This document shows, one piece after another, positions 45,040-56,189 of a stretch of 64,000 nt of DNA (positions are counted from its first letter, which is position 1; every line of letters begins with the position of its first letter). The position numbers and the translations under genes are program-made. The DNA is from Tenrec ecaudatus (taxonomy: Eukaryota > Chordata > Mammalia > Afrosoricida > Tenrecidae), in NCBI RefSeq assembly GCF_050624435.1, contig NC_134546.1, positions 10,067,001 to 10,131,000 of the forward strand, given 5' to 3'. The notes under the pieces are model-generated. The model was not told where the DNA came from. It did no database searches and worked only from the letters and a program-made list of their open reading frames with translations.

Positions 45040-46185
45040 TTCTGCTGTTTTAAGATAAAATCTAAAGCTTATATAACCAGCCCTGCATGTCTGATTCCTT
45101 CCTATTTCTCCAAACTCATTTCCTGCTTCTTGCCACGCTCCAGCTCACTCACTGCGTCATTCTAACCTCCTGTCAGTTCTTCAAATTCATAAAGTTCATT
45201 CCATCTCAGAGCCTTTATGCCTGCTATTGAATCTGCCTGGTGTACTTGCTTCATAGGTTTGTGTGTGTGTAAAAACCATTTAGTTATAGGCAAGTCTGGT
45301 AGTTTCATTTCTTCTTGGACACACCAACGGTTCAGCCATGGCAGTCAGTAGTCTCGGTGTGCAGGCCTTGAACATGAAGGCCCAAGAAGTGGTGCAGCCT
45401 TTTGTGGGTCTGAACCTTTTGCAGTTGCTCTAGAGCTTCATGGAACTTGTCGTCCAGAATGTCAGCCAGGACCTGGCTGTATTTGCCATCCTTCACGTCT
45501 TTCTGTCTGTTCAAGAACCAGTCTGAAATCTTGTACTGCCGTGGATTCTGCATAACAGGGATCACCTGCTCAGCCTCATGGCTGGTGAACTCTCCTGCTC
45601 TCTTCATCATATCCAGTTTCCTAAACACCACCTGAGCACATCATCACTGTGTACCCTTAATGGCAGTGATTGCAGAGGCTATTTTCAATGTTAGTGTTGA
45701 GTACTCACAAATTGTGCTGGAATTTCTTGGGAATCGCTGGAGACCTTGTGCAGCAACAGCGGTGGTGTGTAGACCTCCGGTGGAAGGGTCCTCCATAGGT
45801 TTTTGTAGGTTGCCTCTTTTCATTCTTCAGATTTGATCTTCAAAGTCCACGGCTTCCATGGTAGCCCCACACAGGGATTCCAGGTAAACAGGAAAGGGTA
45901 CTTCTCTGGTGAGCACAGTGTAGGCTGGATTTTAGCATTCCCAGACAGTTCTGTAAATGCCACCATCCCAGAGAGGCTGTCCCTGACCATTTTACCATAT
46001 TAGTAGTCACTGTTTTCTAGGGCACAACACTGTTTATTTCCTTCATAGCTTTTCATCCAGCCTGCAATTATTTCACTCATTATTCTTTTATTTTGCTTGC
46101 TTATAGTCTGTCATTCCCACCCAGGATAGGAACTCATCTGTCAAGTGCATTATTTTAAACCTAAGGCCTTTTATAGTACCTGGAA
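45040..46185 (+). mobile_element. L2 LINE, split by the RPS18 pseudogene
   Basis: Left part 45040-45250 has 'TAAGATAAAATCTAAAGC', then 'CTTGCCACGCTCCAGC', then 'CATCTCAGAGCCTTTATGCC', in L2 3' order. Right part 45955-46185 continues with 'GCCACCATCCCAGAGAGGC', 'CATTCCCACCCAGGATAGG' and 'AGTACCTGGAACATG'. The two parts join in sequence once the insertion is removed. Confidence 0.7.
45262..45792 (-). pseudogene. RPS18P: Processed pseudogene of RPS18
   Basis: Minus strand, intronless, near full length. It starts with the RPS18 5' UTR ('TTCCACCGGAGGTCTACAC'), then the coding region whose ATG has become AGG (near 45757). The middle reads '[29 protein letters not shown]' and '[12 protein letters not shown]', matching ribosomal protein S18 of the small subunit. 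It ends AAGAAGAAATGA at 45305, near the normal stop. A 10-bp target duplication flanks it, tcataggttt (45251-45260) and ccataggttt (45793-45802). It has lost its start codon, contains an early deletion/frameshift, and has many substitutions (for example GLDNK to ILDDK). It is not functional; it copied in through the L1 machinery. Confidence 0.92.
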
Positions 46186-46188
46186 CAT

Positions 46189-46212
46189 GTGTGTGTGTGT
46201 GTGTGTGTGTGT
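46189..46212. repeat. (GT)n microsatellite
   Basis: About 12 GT units. Confidence 0.95.
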
Positions 46213-46217
46213 GAGTG

Positions 46218-46858
46218 TTGTATTAGATGCAGTGAAGTTAGGGCTCGCTCATACAAAGGAAGGAAACACTGTCCTGTCCTATGTCACTTTTACAATTATA
46301 TTTGATCCTCTTGTTACAGCCACTGTGTCAATCTAGCTCATAAAAGATCTCTCTCTTTTTTTTTCTGATCACCAATTTTACCAAACATCATGTCCTTTCC
46401 AGAGACTGTTCTCTCCTAATAACATGTTCAAAGTACATGAGAAGAAGTCTTGCCATCCTCTATTCTAAGGAGCATTCTGGCTGTACTTCTTCCAAGACTG
46501 ATCTGTTTGTTCATTTGGCAGTTCACACTCTTTCAATACTCTTCAACCAGCACCATATTTCAAATGCATCAATCCTGTAACAGTCTTCCTTATTCATTGC
46601 CCAGCTTTCACAGGCATATTAAGTGACTGAAAATAACAAGGACTTGAATCAGGTACACTTTAGTTTATAAAGTGACATCTTTGCTCTTTAACAATTTAAA
46701 TGGTTCTTGTGCAGCAGATTTGCCCAATACACCATTTATTTCTTGACTGCTGCTTCCATGAGCACTGCTTGTAGATTCAAGTAAAATACAATCCATGACA
46801 ACTTTAAGTTGTTCTCCATTTACCTAGATATTGTTTACCAATCCAGTTGTGAGGATGT
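46218..46858 (-). mobile_element. RTE LINE 3' part, antisense
   Basis: Reads from the terminus (GATGCAGTGAAGTTAGGGCTC) through CAGCCACTGTGTCAATC, ACCAAACATCATGTCC, CTAAGGAGCATTCTGGCTG, AGCAGATTTGCCCAATAC and TTGTTCTCCATTTACC to CAGTTGTGAGGATG. The RPL5 pseudogene begins exactly at its end. Confidence 0.85.
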
Positions 46859-46860
46859 TC

Positions 46861-47233
46861 TTTTTTTTTTAACTTGGCGAATAACCTTGTCGTCTTTCTG
46901 TGGGAAACCCTCATAGAAAATTATGGTTTGGTTTAGCTCTCTGCAACCCACTCCTGAGCTCAGAGGAAGCTTGCCTTCTGAGTTACCCAGTTTTGCTTCT
47001 GGGCAAGACATTTGGGGATGATTCCACTTCTTTTTAACATCTTCCTCTGACTTCTTCTCATAAGCTGGATTTTCTGGTATAGTAGAAAATGCTTGGTTAT
47101 ATATCTCCTCCATCATGTCCAGAGTTATGTTGTTCTATAGGTATTGAGAGAATTGTTTCCTGTAAGTATCTCCATCCTCTTCCATTAGGTAATGCATAGA
47201 GCCTGCAATGTTCTGACCCATGATGTATTTCCA
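46861..47233 (-). pseudogene. RPL5P: Processed pseudogene of RPL5, 3' end only
   Basis: Minus strand. It is 5'-truncated; from 47233 it reads '[18 protein letters not shown]', then 'KQFSQYL', then 'DMMEEIYNQAF', then 'ENPAYEKKSEEDVKKKWNHPQMS', matching the C-terminal third of ribosomal protein L5. A stop replaces a residue near 47140 and frameshifts follow. The end is recognisable as '..VAES' and TAA at 46934-46936, then RPL5 3' UTR (ACCATAATTTTCTATGA) and a poly(A) tail (A10 on the minus strand at 46861-46871). Intronless with a tail, so it is a retrocopy. It joins the antisense RTE directly at its poly(A) side. Confidence 0.88.
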
Positions 47234-47403
47234 AAAAAGAGTATGAGAGTGATTAAACTGAACTTTGACTACAGAATGAACTGTACTATAACCAGTTTAC
47301 TAAACTTACTCAGGAATGTATATGTGTTTCCCTCAACTTCTTTTGGAATAAGAAATAATGTAAATGAATAATAATTATAGATCCTTACTGTGGTGAAGTA
47401 GAA

Positions 47404-49745
47404 TTGCTTAAATATGGCTCTTTAATACATGTCTCTATAGTGTCCACTAAATTGTTTGGTGGGATAATGCAAACAGGTGCAGAGAACTCTAACTCAGGGA
47501 TTGATCTGTTTTGCCATTCTTTTGTATATAAGAGAGTAATCACATATGCAGAAGAAATTGGAAAATCCTATCAATTAGTAGAGTCTGAAATTGATCAGAC
47601 ATGCAGTTAAAGTGACCTCATAATTATTGCTGATTGGGTTAGGAAAGTTTGAAACCAAGAGGAAGAATCAATAGTTGGAAAATATGGCCTTGTGGCAGAA
47701 ATGAAGCTGGAAGTTTTATCACAGAATCTTGCAAGATGAATAACCTCTTCATGGCAAATATGATTTCAATAACATAAATGGTGATTATATAAATGAACTG
47801 ATGGACTACTCAGAAATCAAACTGATGAGATCTCTGGAAAGACAAAAGGAGTCTTAGAACAGACCATCAGTTGCTCATATGCCAAGTTCAAGTTGAAGCT
47901 GAAGAAAATTAAAACAAGTCCAGAAGCACCAAAATAAGACCTTAAATATATCCGGTCTGCATTTAGACAGATTTTATAAATGTAACACTAATAACAAAAG
48001 GTCAGGTGTGTTGTGGAATAACATCCAAGTACCATACATGAAGAAAGCCAAAAGACAAGAAAGTGAGAGAGAGACAGAGGAAGGAAGAGCAAAGTGGGTT
48101 TTAGAAGAGTCTGAAACTTGCTCTTGGCAGTAGAGTAGCTAAAGCAAGTGAAAAAATAAAAAAGTTAGAAAGCTGAACAGAAAATTTCCAAAGGCAGTTA
48201 GAGCAAACAAAATGATATAATGAAATATGCAAAGACTTGGAGTTTAAAAATCAAAAGGGAAGAACACAAGAAGGAAAAATCAAAGTGGGTGTCTGAATAG
48301 ACTCTGAACTTGCTCTTGAATGTAAAGTAGCTAAAGCAAGTTGAAGAAATGATGACTTAAAGGAGCGGAATGAGAAAATATCCAAGGGAAGCTTGGGAAG
48401 AAAACATAAAGTATGAAATGTTCACAGACCTGGAATTGAAAGTCAAGAAGGAAGCACATGCTCAGCATATCTCAAGCTGAAAGAAGGAAAAGATGCAACC
48501 CCCAAGTTGCAATATTGGAGGATTCTATAAGAAAAATATTGAATGATGGGGAAAACACACCAAACAGATGAAAGGAATATGCAGAATCATTGTGCCTAAA
48601 TTCACTGGACAAAATCATTTTAAGATGTAGATTATTATGAAGAAGCCCAAGCTGCACTGCAGGCCTTATAAAAAGATGAGCTTCAGGAATTGGTGGAATG
48701 TTGTCAAACTGTTTAAAAAACATGATAAAGCACTGGAAATACTCCCTAGTCTATGCTAAAAATTTTGGAACACAGCCACCTGGCCAACTGATGGGAATCA
48801 ATTTAATATTTGTGCCTATTGGAAAGAAAGATGACCCAAGAGAATGTGGAAATTATCAAGCAATATTATTAATATCAATATCAGTAAAATTTTGTGTAAG
48901 ATAATTTTAACATATTTTCAGCAGACATTGACAGGGAGCTACCATAAATGCATGCTGGATTCAGAAGAGGAAGTGTCATGAGGGACAGCATTGTTGATGT
49001 CTGATGGATGTTGGCTGAAAGAAGAGAATATCGGGAATAATTATTTGTGTTTTTTGTTTACTATGAAAAGGCATTTGACTATGTGGATCATAACAAACCA
49101 TGACTAAGACTGAGAATAATGGGAATTCTAGAATACTATATTGTGCTCATGTAGAACCTGGATCAAAAAGCAATCATTCCAAGAAAAGAACCAGGGAACA
49201 TTGTGTGTGGCTTAAAATCAGGAAAGGCATGTGTCAGGGCTGTATCCTTTCACCATACTTACTCAATCTCTATGCTGAAAAAAGAGTCCGAGAAACTGAC
49301 TATATAAAGAAGGACATGGCATGAGGATTAGAGAATGCCTTTCTAGCAACTTGAGATGTGCAGATAATAAACATGATAGGAGACCTTGAAGCACTTGCTT
49401 ATGAAGATCAAGGACTGCCACCTTCAATATGAATTGTAACTCGGTGTAAAAAACAAAACAAAACCCCCACAACTAAACCAAGAGACAACATCATGATGGA
49501 GGGGAAAAAAATTGAAATTGTCAAAGATCTAATTTTGCTTGGATTTACAATTAATGCTCATGGAAGCAGCAGCAAAAAAACAACAACAACAATCTATTGC
49601 ACAAGATGTACAAAATACTGAAGAACAAGAACGTCACTTTGAAGACTTAGGTACATCTGATGGAAGCCATGGTGTTTTCAGTTTCCTCATAAACAAGTGA
49701 AAGTTGAACAATTAATGAGGAAGACCCAAAAATAATGGAAAAATT
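47404..49745 (+). mobile_element. RTE LINE, long copy with endonuclease and RT regions
   Basis: Sense. The endonuclease region covers about 47460-47930 (the apurinic-type 'TDHQLLI' box is at about 47860-47885). The linker region follows (48050-48460), containing a 191-bp tandem duplication. Then RT: motif A as 'AFDYVDH' (49069-49090), motif B as 'QGCILSPYLLNLYAE' (49236-49280), then the AACATCATGATGGAGGGG block. Stops and frameshifts scatter through it, so it is a fossil. At about 2.3 kb it is the longest RTE copy in the window. Confidence 0.85.
48090..48455 (+). repeat. 191-bp tandem duplication inside the RTE
   Basis: CAAAGTGGGT...GAAACTTGCTCTTG...AGTAGCTAAAGCAAGT occurs at 48090-48280 and again at 48281-48455. 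Other RTE copies carry this block once, so the duplication is private to this copy. Confidence 0.8.
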
Positions 49746-49759
49746 TGAATTACGGTATG

Positions 49760-50335
49760 GCCATACTAAACAAAGATGACTACAACAAAATGTAGAAATT
49801 GTGGAATAATGTCATAAATACCACAGGAAAATAAAGTTTTGCTGAAGATAATTCAAGAAACAGTTGCAGCAGAATATTGGCAGGGAGATTCCAGAGTTAT
49901 AACCCAGATTCAAAAGAGGAAGTGACATGAGGAATACCATTGCTGACGTTAGATGGATTGGGGCGGAAAGAGAATACCAGAAAGATGTTTACTTGCATTT
50001 TATTGACTGTGCAGAGGCATTTGGATGTGTGGACCATAAAAAACTATCTGTAACATTGAGAAGAATGAGAATTCCAGAATACTTCCTTGTGCTCCTGGGA
50101 ACTTATACATGAACCAAAGTGCAGCTGTTTGAACAGAACAAGGAAATACTGTGTTTACAATCCTGAAGGGTGTGGGTCAGGGTTGTATCCTTTCACCATG
50201 ATTATTCACTCTGTAGGCTGAACAAATAATTTGAGACACTGGAACATATGAGGAACATGAAATCAGAATCAAAGGAAGAGTCATTAATCTTAGTAATCTG
50301 CAAATGACATAATCGTGTGTGATGAAAACAAAGAG
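49760..50335 (+). mobile_element. Second RTE RT fragment, sense
   Basis: Repeats the RT region of the previous element: TTTGCTGAAGATAATTCAAG, 'GCAGCAGAATATTGGCAGGG', then the frame 'VYLHFIDCAEAFGCVDHKK' and 'GVGQGCILSP'. Motif A has lost its catalytic aspartate (AFG for AFD). Confidence 0.8.
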
Positions 50336-51279
50336 AACTTGGGTTTGCTACTCTAAACACCCATGCAAAGCTAGAACTCCCATTGGTTTGCCAACCTCTA
50401 ATACTTTCTCTGCAAAACTCTGATGGAAAGTCACTGATAATTGAGAATAACCTCTCTCCCTGCACTGCCACCGCCCCCCACCAAACGGTTCTCTGTTTAA
50501 GTTTTTTATTTTCTTGATATGCTGCCCAATAGTGGTGGGAGGGGTTTTATAGATCACAGTTTCCTAATTGGGTTCTTTGAATACCTCAGAGGTGTGAAGA
50601 ATGATCTGGATCTTTTCAGGCCTCAGGGTAGGCAGCTGGGAGCCCTTGGGCTGGTTGCTTCTAACTGCAAGCCAGCCTTGCTAGTCTTACCACCCTTGGA
50701 AGGTAGCCCAAGAAGAGTAGCATCTCTGTAGGTAGCGCCTACAATGAACAACACCCAGCAGTTTCACCGGCCCCTTAGCCAAGGTGTACAGCAGTAGGCA
50801 TAGAGGCTGATGGTGGAAGCTTCCAGATCGTAGAAGCTTCCCCACCCCTACCTTCCACTCCCCCAGCACCTGGCTGTGCCCAAAACACTGCAACCTGTAG
50901 GGAACTCCTGGATGGAGCAGCTCTGGTGGCTCTGAAGCTCCGACTTCACCTACATTAAATGCTTCTGAGCGTTTGCAGTGGATGTGCCCATTTGATGGCA
51001 GCCAACATCAGTTCAGTCTAACTGATCCAACAACGTAGCTACATTTTATCATTTAAAGCTTCATCACTAATTTGAAACATTTGCTAGGAAAAAAGTTCAA
51101 TCTGATTAAAAATCCATTTGTTTTAGCACATATAATTTCCTCGTGGATGTGTCAGTTTTTTAAAAGGAAGAGTTATTTGATTCTTTGAATAGAAGTACAA
51201 CTATTATGTACATTTTTGACTGTGCAAGAACTTAAGCAAATTTCACCAATCTATGGAAAGTTTCTTCATGAATGATGAC
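50336..51279. other. Unassigned GC-richer block, 50500-50990
   Basis: Richer in G+C than its surroundings. On the minus strand it ends CAAGAAAATAAAAAAC, with a poly(A)-signal-like end, so it could be an unidentified retrocopy. Frames on both strands are short and I recognise no protein in them. Confidence 0.3.
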
Positions 51280-51625
51280 TGTATTCGATTTCTAGGGCTG
51301 CTGTAACAAATCACCACCAACAAGGTGACTTAAAGCAGCATGCATTTGCTCTCTCGGAGTTCTTAAGTCAGAAGTCCAAATGGGGGTTCTCTGGGGGTAC
51401 CATCGAGGTGTCAGATGGCCTCACTCCCTCAAGAGGCTCTCATGTCCTCACTTTATCCAGCTTCTAGAAGCTGTCCTTGTTCCTTGGCTCATGGACCCGT
51501 ATCACATCACCTTTTCTTCCCATGTCCATTATTCACATTGCCATCATTTTCTTCTGTCTTCAACTTCCCCTCTGCCTATTTCTGACAAGCTTGCTGATAA
51601 TTGATTACACCTAGGGTCCACCTCG
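51280..51625 (+). mobile_element. MaLR-type LTR (MLT1/MST-like)
   Basis: TGTATTCGATTTCTAGGGCTG, CTGTAACAAATCACCACCAAC, GACTTAAAGCAGCATGC, GTCAGAAGTCCAAATGGGG, then TCTTCCCATG and CACCTAGGGTCCACC. These are in the order typical of ERVL-MaLR LTRs. The 3' end is lost near 51625. Confidence 0.7.
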
Positions 51626-52261
51626 CTGTTACCAACCCTGTTTTCTCTCAGCATAGCTCAGAAACAAAGATAGAGTGGAAGAAAGTGGAAGGAGAAAGCT
51701 TTAGTGCGGTTGATCAAGGAAGGAGTAAATGGAACTAGAGTCAACCGAAAAAAGGGGATTTGTAGTTTTATACATGTACACCAGGAAGTAACTTGAGGGG
51801 ACGATGAAAATGTAATAGATTTCACAGGAATGGTCATGACTATGCATCAGAGTAGGGTTGTGATTCTTGACAGAATATAGTTTATCTGATCTCTCGTTTT
51901 CAAATGTCTTCTGAGTCATCTGGTGACATCTTTCTAGAGAATTTTGGCTGCTTGACCAAATTACTTTTGCCCTGAGGAGGCCTGGCTGTTGTGGTTGACC
52001 TTTCTGTGCATGCTAGGTGGGCCAGGTCAGGTCGTAGCCAATGCTTGTTGGCTGTGATAGGAGGAAAGAGGCTCAAAGGGGAGAAAGGTCCTCAGGAAGG
52101 AAAGAACAGCTAATTATGGGCAATATTTGAAGAATATAAGTTCCTGGTACAAGCTGTGGAACCTACAATATAACCCAGGGCGAAGAAGTTTGAGGAGTAG
52201 TCTCACTGATAATCCAGAAAATCTCCCTCATCTCAATATACTTGACTTAATAACATTTGCA
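51626..52261. other. No recognisable gene
   Basis: Intergenic, without clear features. Confidence 0.3.
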
Positions 52262-52372
52262 AAATGTTTCCTTTACCAAGCATGCTATCTTTTCCCAAGG
52301 TCCCTCCAGTTAGCAAGTTCAAAGGACATGAAAAGTCTCACCATCTTTAATTCTAAGGAGTAATTAATTTGC
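52262..52372 (-). mobile_element. RTE LINE fragment, antisense
   Basis: TTTACCAAGCATGCTATC, TCAAAGGACATGAAAAGTC, TTCTAAGGAG. Confidence 0.5.
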
Positions 52373-52574
52373 CCCACTTAAATGTCCACAGATTCCCTTG
52401 GGGTTTCTCCAGGATGCCATTCAAATTAGTACAGGTAGTTAGTTCTCAGGTTGCTTCCCTCCGGACTTAAACACCACTCCTACTGGCCCTTTAATGTTAT
52501 GTAATCTCTCACTTTGAAATGACTGAACCAGTCCCTACTCCTAGCAAGCTCATCATCATCACCTTCATTTATTG

Positions 52575-52660
52575 CATATATGAGGGGACTTCCAAAAGTT
52601 AATAGAAAAACTCCATGATCCACTGTTTGAGGGGAACTTCGGAGTATTTTTTTAACATAA
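52575..52660 (+). mobile_element. Mariner-type terminus, fragment
   Basis: GAGGGGACTTCCAAAAGTTAATAG resembles a mariner-family terminal repeat; no partner end. Confidence 0.3.
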
Positions 52661-52779
52661 AGAAATATTTTTATTATTTATTTTTTCATATTTTTTCATA
52701 TTAGGATATATGTCAGAGGTATTATGTCATTGGGAGTCACCCTCTTGAAGTTGTGTTCTATGTTTTTCCATGTTTGGGT

Positions 52780-53015
52780 ATATGAAACCCATGATTAATG
52801 AACCTATAGGGACAGCAAGAAGAATAAGGGTTTCAGGGGAAAGGGGGTACAGTGGTGGTGGGGTGGGGTGGAGGGTAAAAGGGAGATGATGTTAAGGAGT
52901 CCTTGTAGAAAAATGTCTACAAACTGTGGTAGCAAATGTACAATTCTACTTGACATGACTAAACTATAGAATGACATGTATTAAATCCTAATTAATAAAA
53001 AATAAACTTTTAAGA
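52780..53015 (+). mobile_element. L1-type 3' end, family C
   Basis: ATGAAACCCATGATTAATG, GGGTTTCAGGGGAAAGGGGG, TGTACAATTCTACTTGACATG, ending in AATAAA plus an A-rich run. Confidence 0.7.
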
Positions 53016-53087
53016 TTCAAAAAAAGAGAGAAAGACATGGTTTTAGCTCAAAAGCTTTTGTGTCAACTTCCTAAAGGAATTTCTAAA

Positions 53088-53242
53088 TAGTATAGTGGTT
53101 AGATGTTGGGCTGCTAACCAGAAGGCTGGCAGTTTGAAACCACCGGCTGCTTCCTGGGAGAAAGATAAGGCTTTCTATGCCTGTAAAGAATTAGTCTAAA
53201 CTCTCAGTAGTGACTTGATGGCAGTTAGTTTGGTTTTTGAGT
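53088..53242 (+). mobile_element. AfroSINE, internally shortened
   Basis: TAGTATAGTGGTTAGATGTTG, CTGGCAGTTTGAAACCACCG, TTCTATGCCTGTAAAG, GACTTGATGGCAGTTAGTTTGG. The middle (GGGGCAGTTCTACC block) is missing. Confidence 0.8.
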
Positions 53243-53646
53243 GTTTATCACTTGTTGAGCAATAACTCTGCCTGTTTGCATTTTGTATCTGGCTTCAATC
53301 TGACACAAATTCAACCTGAGTTTTAACCCTGTTGTAGCATCGACCATTACTTCTACCTTTTTTGGAAAGTTTTGGGAAACATGCTCAAGTAGTCTTTAAC
53401 AAAGAGCTGCTCATTTAAAAGATGCTATAGAAAGACACGCACAGGGAAGGTATTTTGAAATGAAGTCAGTTGTTTTCAAGGTGATTACTTAAGTTTTGCT
53501 TGGTTACTCTCAGTCCATTTTGTGGGCAGCCTCATTGTTGGCCAGTTTGGCTACTATGAGGATATTTGTTTTTGTTCAATTTAAATTCTCTATATGAAAT
53601 AAAAGTTTGAATTCCTATTTAAAAAAACTCATTTGAGTTATTTTAT

Positions 53647-54144
53647 TGTGCCAACCTGGCCGATAAACACATGTGGGGTTAATTGAAGGGTGGAGAGATA
53701 AATGGCTCGGTGAGCCTCACCTTTTGAGTTCTTGGGTCTCTTGCTTTCTGATGGTCGCACCAGGGTGCAGCTGCCTTAGCCAGTTCCCTACTTCAACTGA
53801 CAAGGCTCACTTCATGCAAGACATCCCTAAGGAGAAGCCACATGGACCTACCCTGATGCAGTCCTGGGTGCTGGAGCAGCCATGTGGAGACCCCTGCCAG
53901 TGCTGAGATGTTTACACGTTCATTGACTCGACTTTCCTCCTGCAGGCGACATCACTGCGTCTGTTTTGTGAGATGGAGGAGGACTTTGTGGATTGGTGTC
54001 GGACATGTGGATTAATGTTAGACTTGTGGGCTTGGGCAGCACAGGGGTGGGATGTTTTCCTGATGTGCACTTAACCTTTACATAAAACTCTCTCTTATAT
54101 ACGAGTTTCTGTGGATTTGTTTCTCTAATGTACCCAGACTAACA
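53647..54144 (+). mobile_element. Solo-LTR-like repeat, family D, sense
   Basis: TGTGCCAACCTGG ... CAGACTAACA, about 498 bp, opposite in orientation to 902-1379. The 3' part has ATAAAACTCTCTCTTATATACG and GTTTCTCTAATGTACCCAGAC, like the R/U5 part of ERVL-type LTRs. Confidence 0.55.
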
Positions 54145-54242
54145 CATTATCTTTTCATTTCTTTTTTTTCCCATGAAAAATTAAAAACCACCTTCCTACA
54201 GCATTTAAATCATTGGAAAGGCCCTGAGAATTTTCTTCCAGT

Positions 54243-54452
54243 AACTCTCAACTCACCGTCATCAAGTCTGTGCCAACTCAAAGCAACCTTATAGGACAGA
54301 GTAGAACTATCCTTGCTGGTTTCTGAAACTGTGAGTCTTTATGGGAGTGGAAAGTCTCCTCTTTCTCCCTTCAAGAGGCAGGTGGGTTTGAACAGCTAAC
54401 CTTGTGGTTAGCAGCCCAACACATAACCCATTACTCCACCAGGGCTGCTCTT
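54243..54452 (-). mobile_element. AfroSINE, full length, antisense
   Basis: CTCAACTCACCGTCATCAAG, TTATAGGACAGAGTAGAAC, GAACAGCTAACCTTGTGGTTAG, CACCAGGGCTGCTC. Confidence 0.85.
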
Positions 54453-55020
54453 GCAATAAAAGCTAAATAGAAATCCTATGTAATCGTTCTGATGTACTTC
54501 AAATTCTTCAATACAGTTAGGAATGGATCTCATCTCTTCTTTGGGGGTTGTCTGATTGTCATTTTATGTCTGTGCTATGATAGGAAACAGGTTGGGAAAC
54601 AGAGGAAATGCATGCATGTAGTGGGGAGGCCTACCATAACAGGAAGTAAAAATACAATAATGCCTAAAAGTCAGAAACCAAAGAATAGCAATGCAGGCAC
54701 TTAGAAATATGGAAGTGACATCAGAAGGAAAGTGGCTGCCTCTGGGGTGTGCAAGGTTGGACTACATAGTGTGGGGCAGGAGATTACTTCCATTTATTAT
54801 GGATAAGTTGGTATTATTTGAATTTTTTAATGATGTATGTTTTACTTAAGTAAAAAATTAAAATTCAACTAAAAATAGTACTAAGACAACATTAATATTT
54901 CATTTTTCCCTTCCCCTCGACATGTGACATTTATCCTCCTTTGCATTTTAGGGAGGAAAAAAAAGTTACTTTTAAACATTCTAATTATATTACCCATTTA
55001 ATGACATATGATTATCCAAT
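54453..55020. other. No recognisable gene
   Basis: AT-rich intergenic sequence. Confidence 0.3.
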
Positions 55021-55165
55021 TAGGAACCCTGGTGGTACAGTGGTTAAGCATTCAGCAGCTACCTGAAAGGTCAGCAGTTTGTATGCACCAGCAGTTCCGT
55101 AGGAGGAAATGTGGCAATCTGCTTCCCTAAACCTTTACAACCTTGAAAATCCAACAGGGCCAAGT
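55021..55165 (+). mobile_element. AfroSINE, 5' part
   Basis: AGGAACCCTGGTGGTACAGTGG, AAAGGTCAGCAGTTTGTATG, then a diverged body. Confidence 0.8.
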
Positions 55166-55491
55166 GATAGTTAGATTTAAATCAGCTTGGGTAGGCCAGA
55201 ATTCTGTGATATGGCAGTTAACATGTAGAAATCCCCTATGATCTAAACTAACAGCAATGTGGTCATAGCCAATCAGTTATAACAAGCTCAGGGTGATATG
55301 CAAAACCCTAATTGACCATCACTGGAAGATACTAATTGGCCACCATTCGAGGACACTTGAGAAATTACTTATGATTTTGAAAACTGACAAAAGGAAAATA
55401 ATTCATCCTGCCTTTCTTATAGGAAGTATACATTGGGAAACCCATTAGATGAAGGGAATTTCTTTATTGAACATTCCAAACTGAAGACAAA

Positions 55492-55609
55492 ATTATTGTT
55501 AGGTGCCTTTAAGTTGGTTCTAACTCATAGCCACCCCATGCACAACAGAATAAAACACTGTCTGGTCCTGGGACATCCTCACCGTTATGTTTGAACCCAT
55601 TGTTGCAGG
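55492..55609 (-). mobile_element. RTE LINE terminus, antisense
   Basis: TTGTTAGGTGCCTTTAAGTTGG, CATGCACAACAGAATAAAACAC, CCCATTGTTGCAGG. Confidence 0.8.
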
Positions 55610-56189
55610 TCACAACCCTGGTGCAATCAATTGAAAAGGAAGTTTCCTTGGGGATGTGGCCTGCTTCCAATATAAGTAAACGCTGTGGGAAAGTTTGCTA
55701 GCTTTCTGCTGCCTTTGGAACGTCCATTGAGTCACTGGGTTTGAGCCAATGGCCTGCCATGTTGCCCACTGATCCTGGGAATCATCAGTACGTTGCTGCC
55801 TGACCTGCCAATCTTTATTCTTACCTTTACAGCTACAAACCTGGCCTCCTGAGTTCTGCAAATTCGTTTGCCTCTGCAGCCACCAGCCTATTGTTTTCCT
55901 GCCAATATTGATTTCATCAGCCTCTCACAGATACTCTGTTAGGAGACCTCTCCAGCCTAACATGGACTTGGATGACATGCATAAGAAGCAGTGTGCATAT
56001 CTGCCCATCCTTGGACTTGTCCACTTCTACTATTATGGAAGCCATTTTCTTGATATAAATATCTGTCTAGATAGATATATGTATAAGCGTCACTGGATTT
56101 TCTTTTCTAGAGAACCCTCCCTAAGACAGAGCATTTCTACTTTGTCCCGTAGAGTCCTTATGAGTTGGATTCAATAGCAATGGGCAACT
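55610..56189 (+). mobile_element. LTR-like repeat with an AfroSINE tail
   Basis: About 520 bp that ends TTTTCTAGAGAACCCTCCCTAAGACAGAG, an ending like those of other mammalian LTR repeats. From 56137 to 56189 it joins the end of an AfroSINE (TTGTCCCGTAGAGTCC, GTTGGATTCAATAGCAATGG). Family uncertain. Confidence 0.45.

Noticed and set aside
45332..45631. Functional RPS18-like gene
   Set aside because: The start codon is lost, the 5' part has a deletion, and a target duplication flanks it; it is a processed pseudogene.
46189..46212. CRISPR or regulatory array
   Set aside because: Simple (GT)n repeat. No CRISPR-like spacing exists anywhere in the window, nor would it be expected in a mammal.
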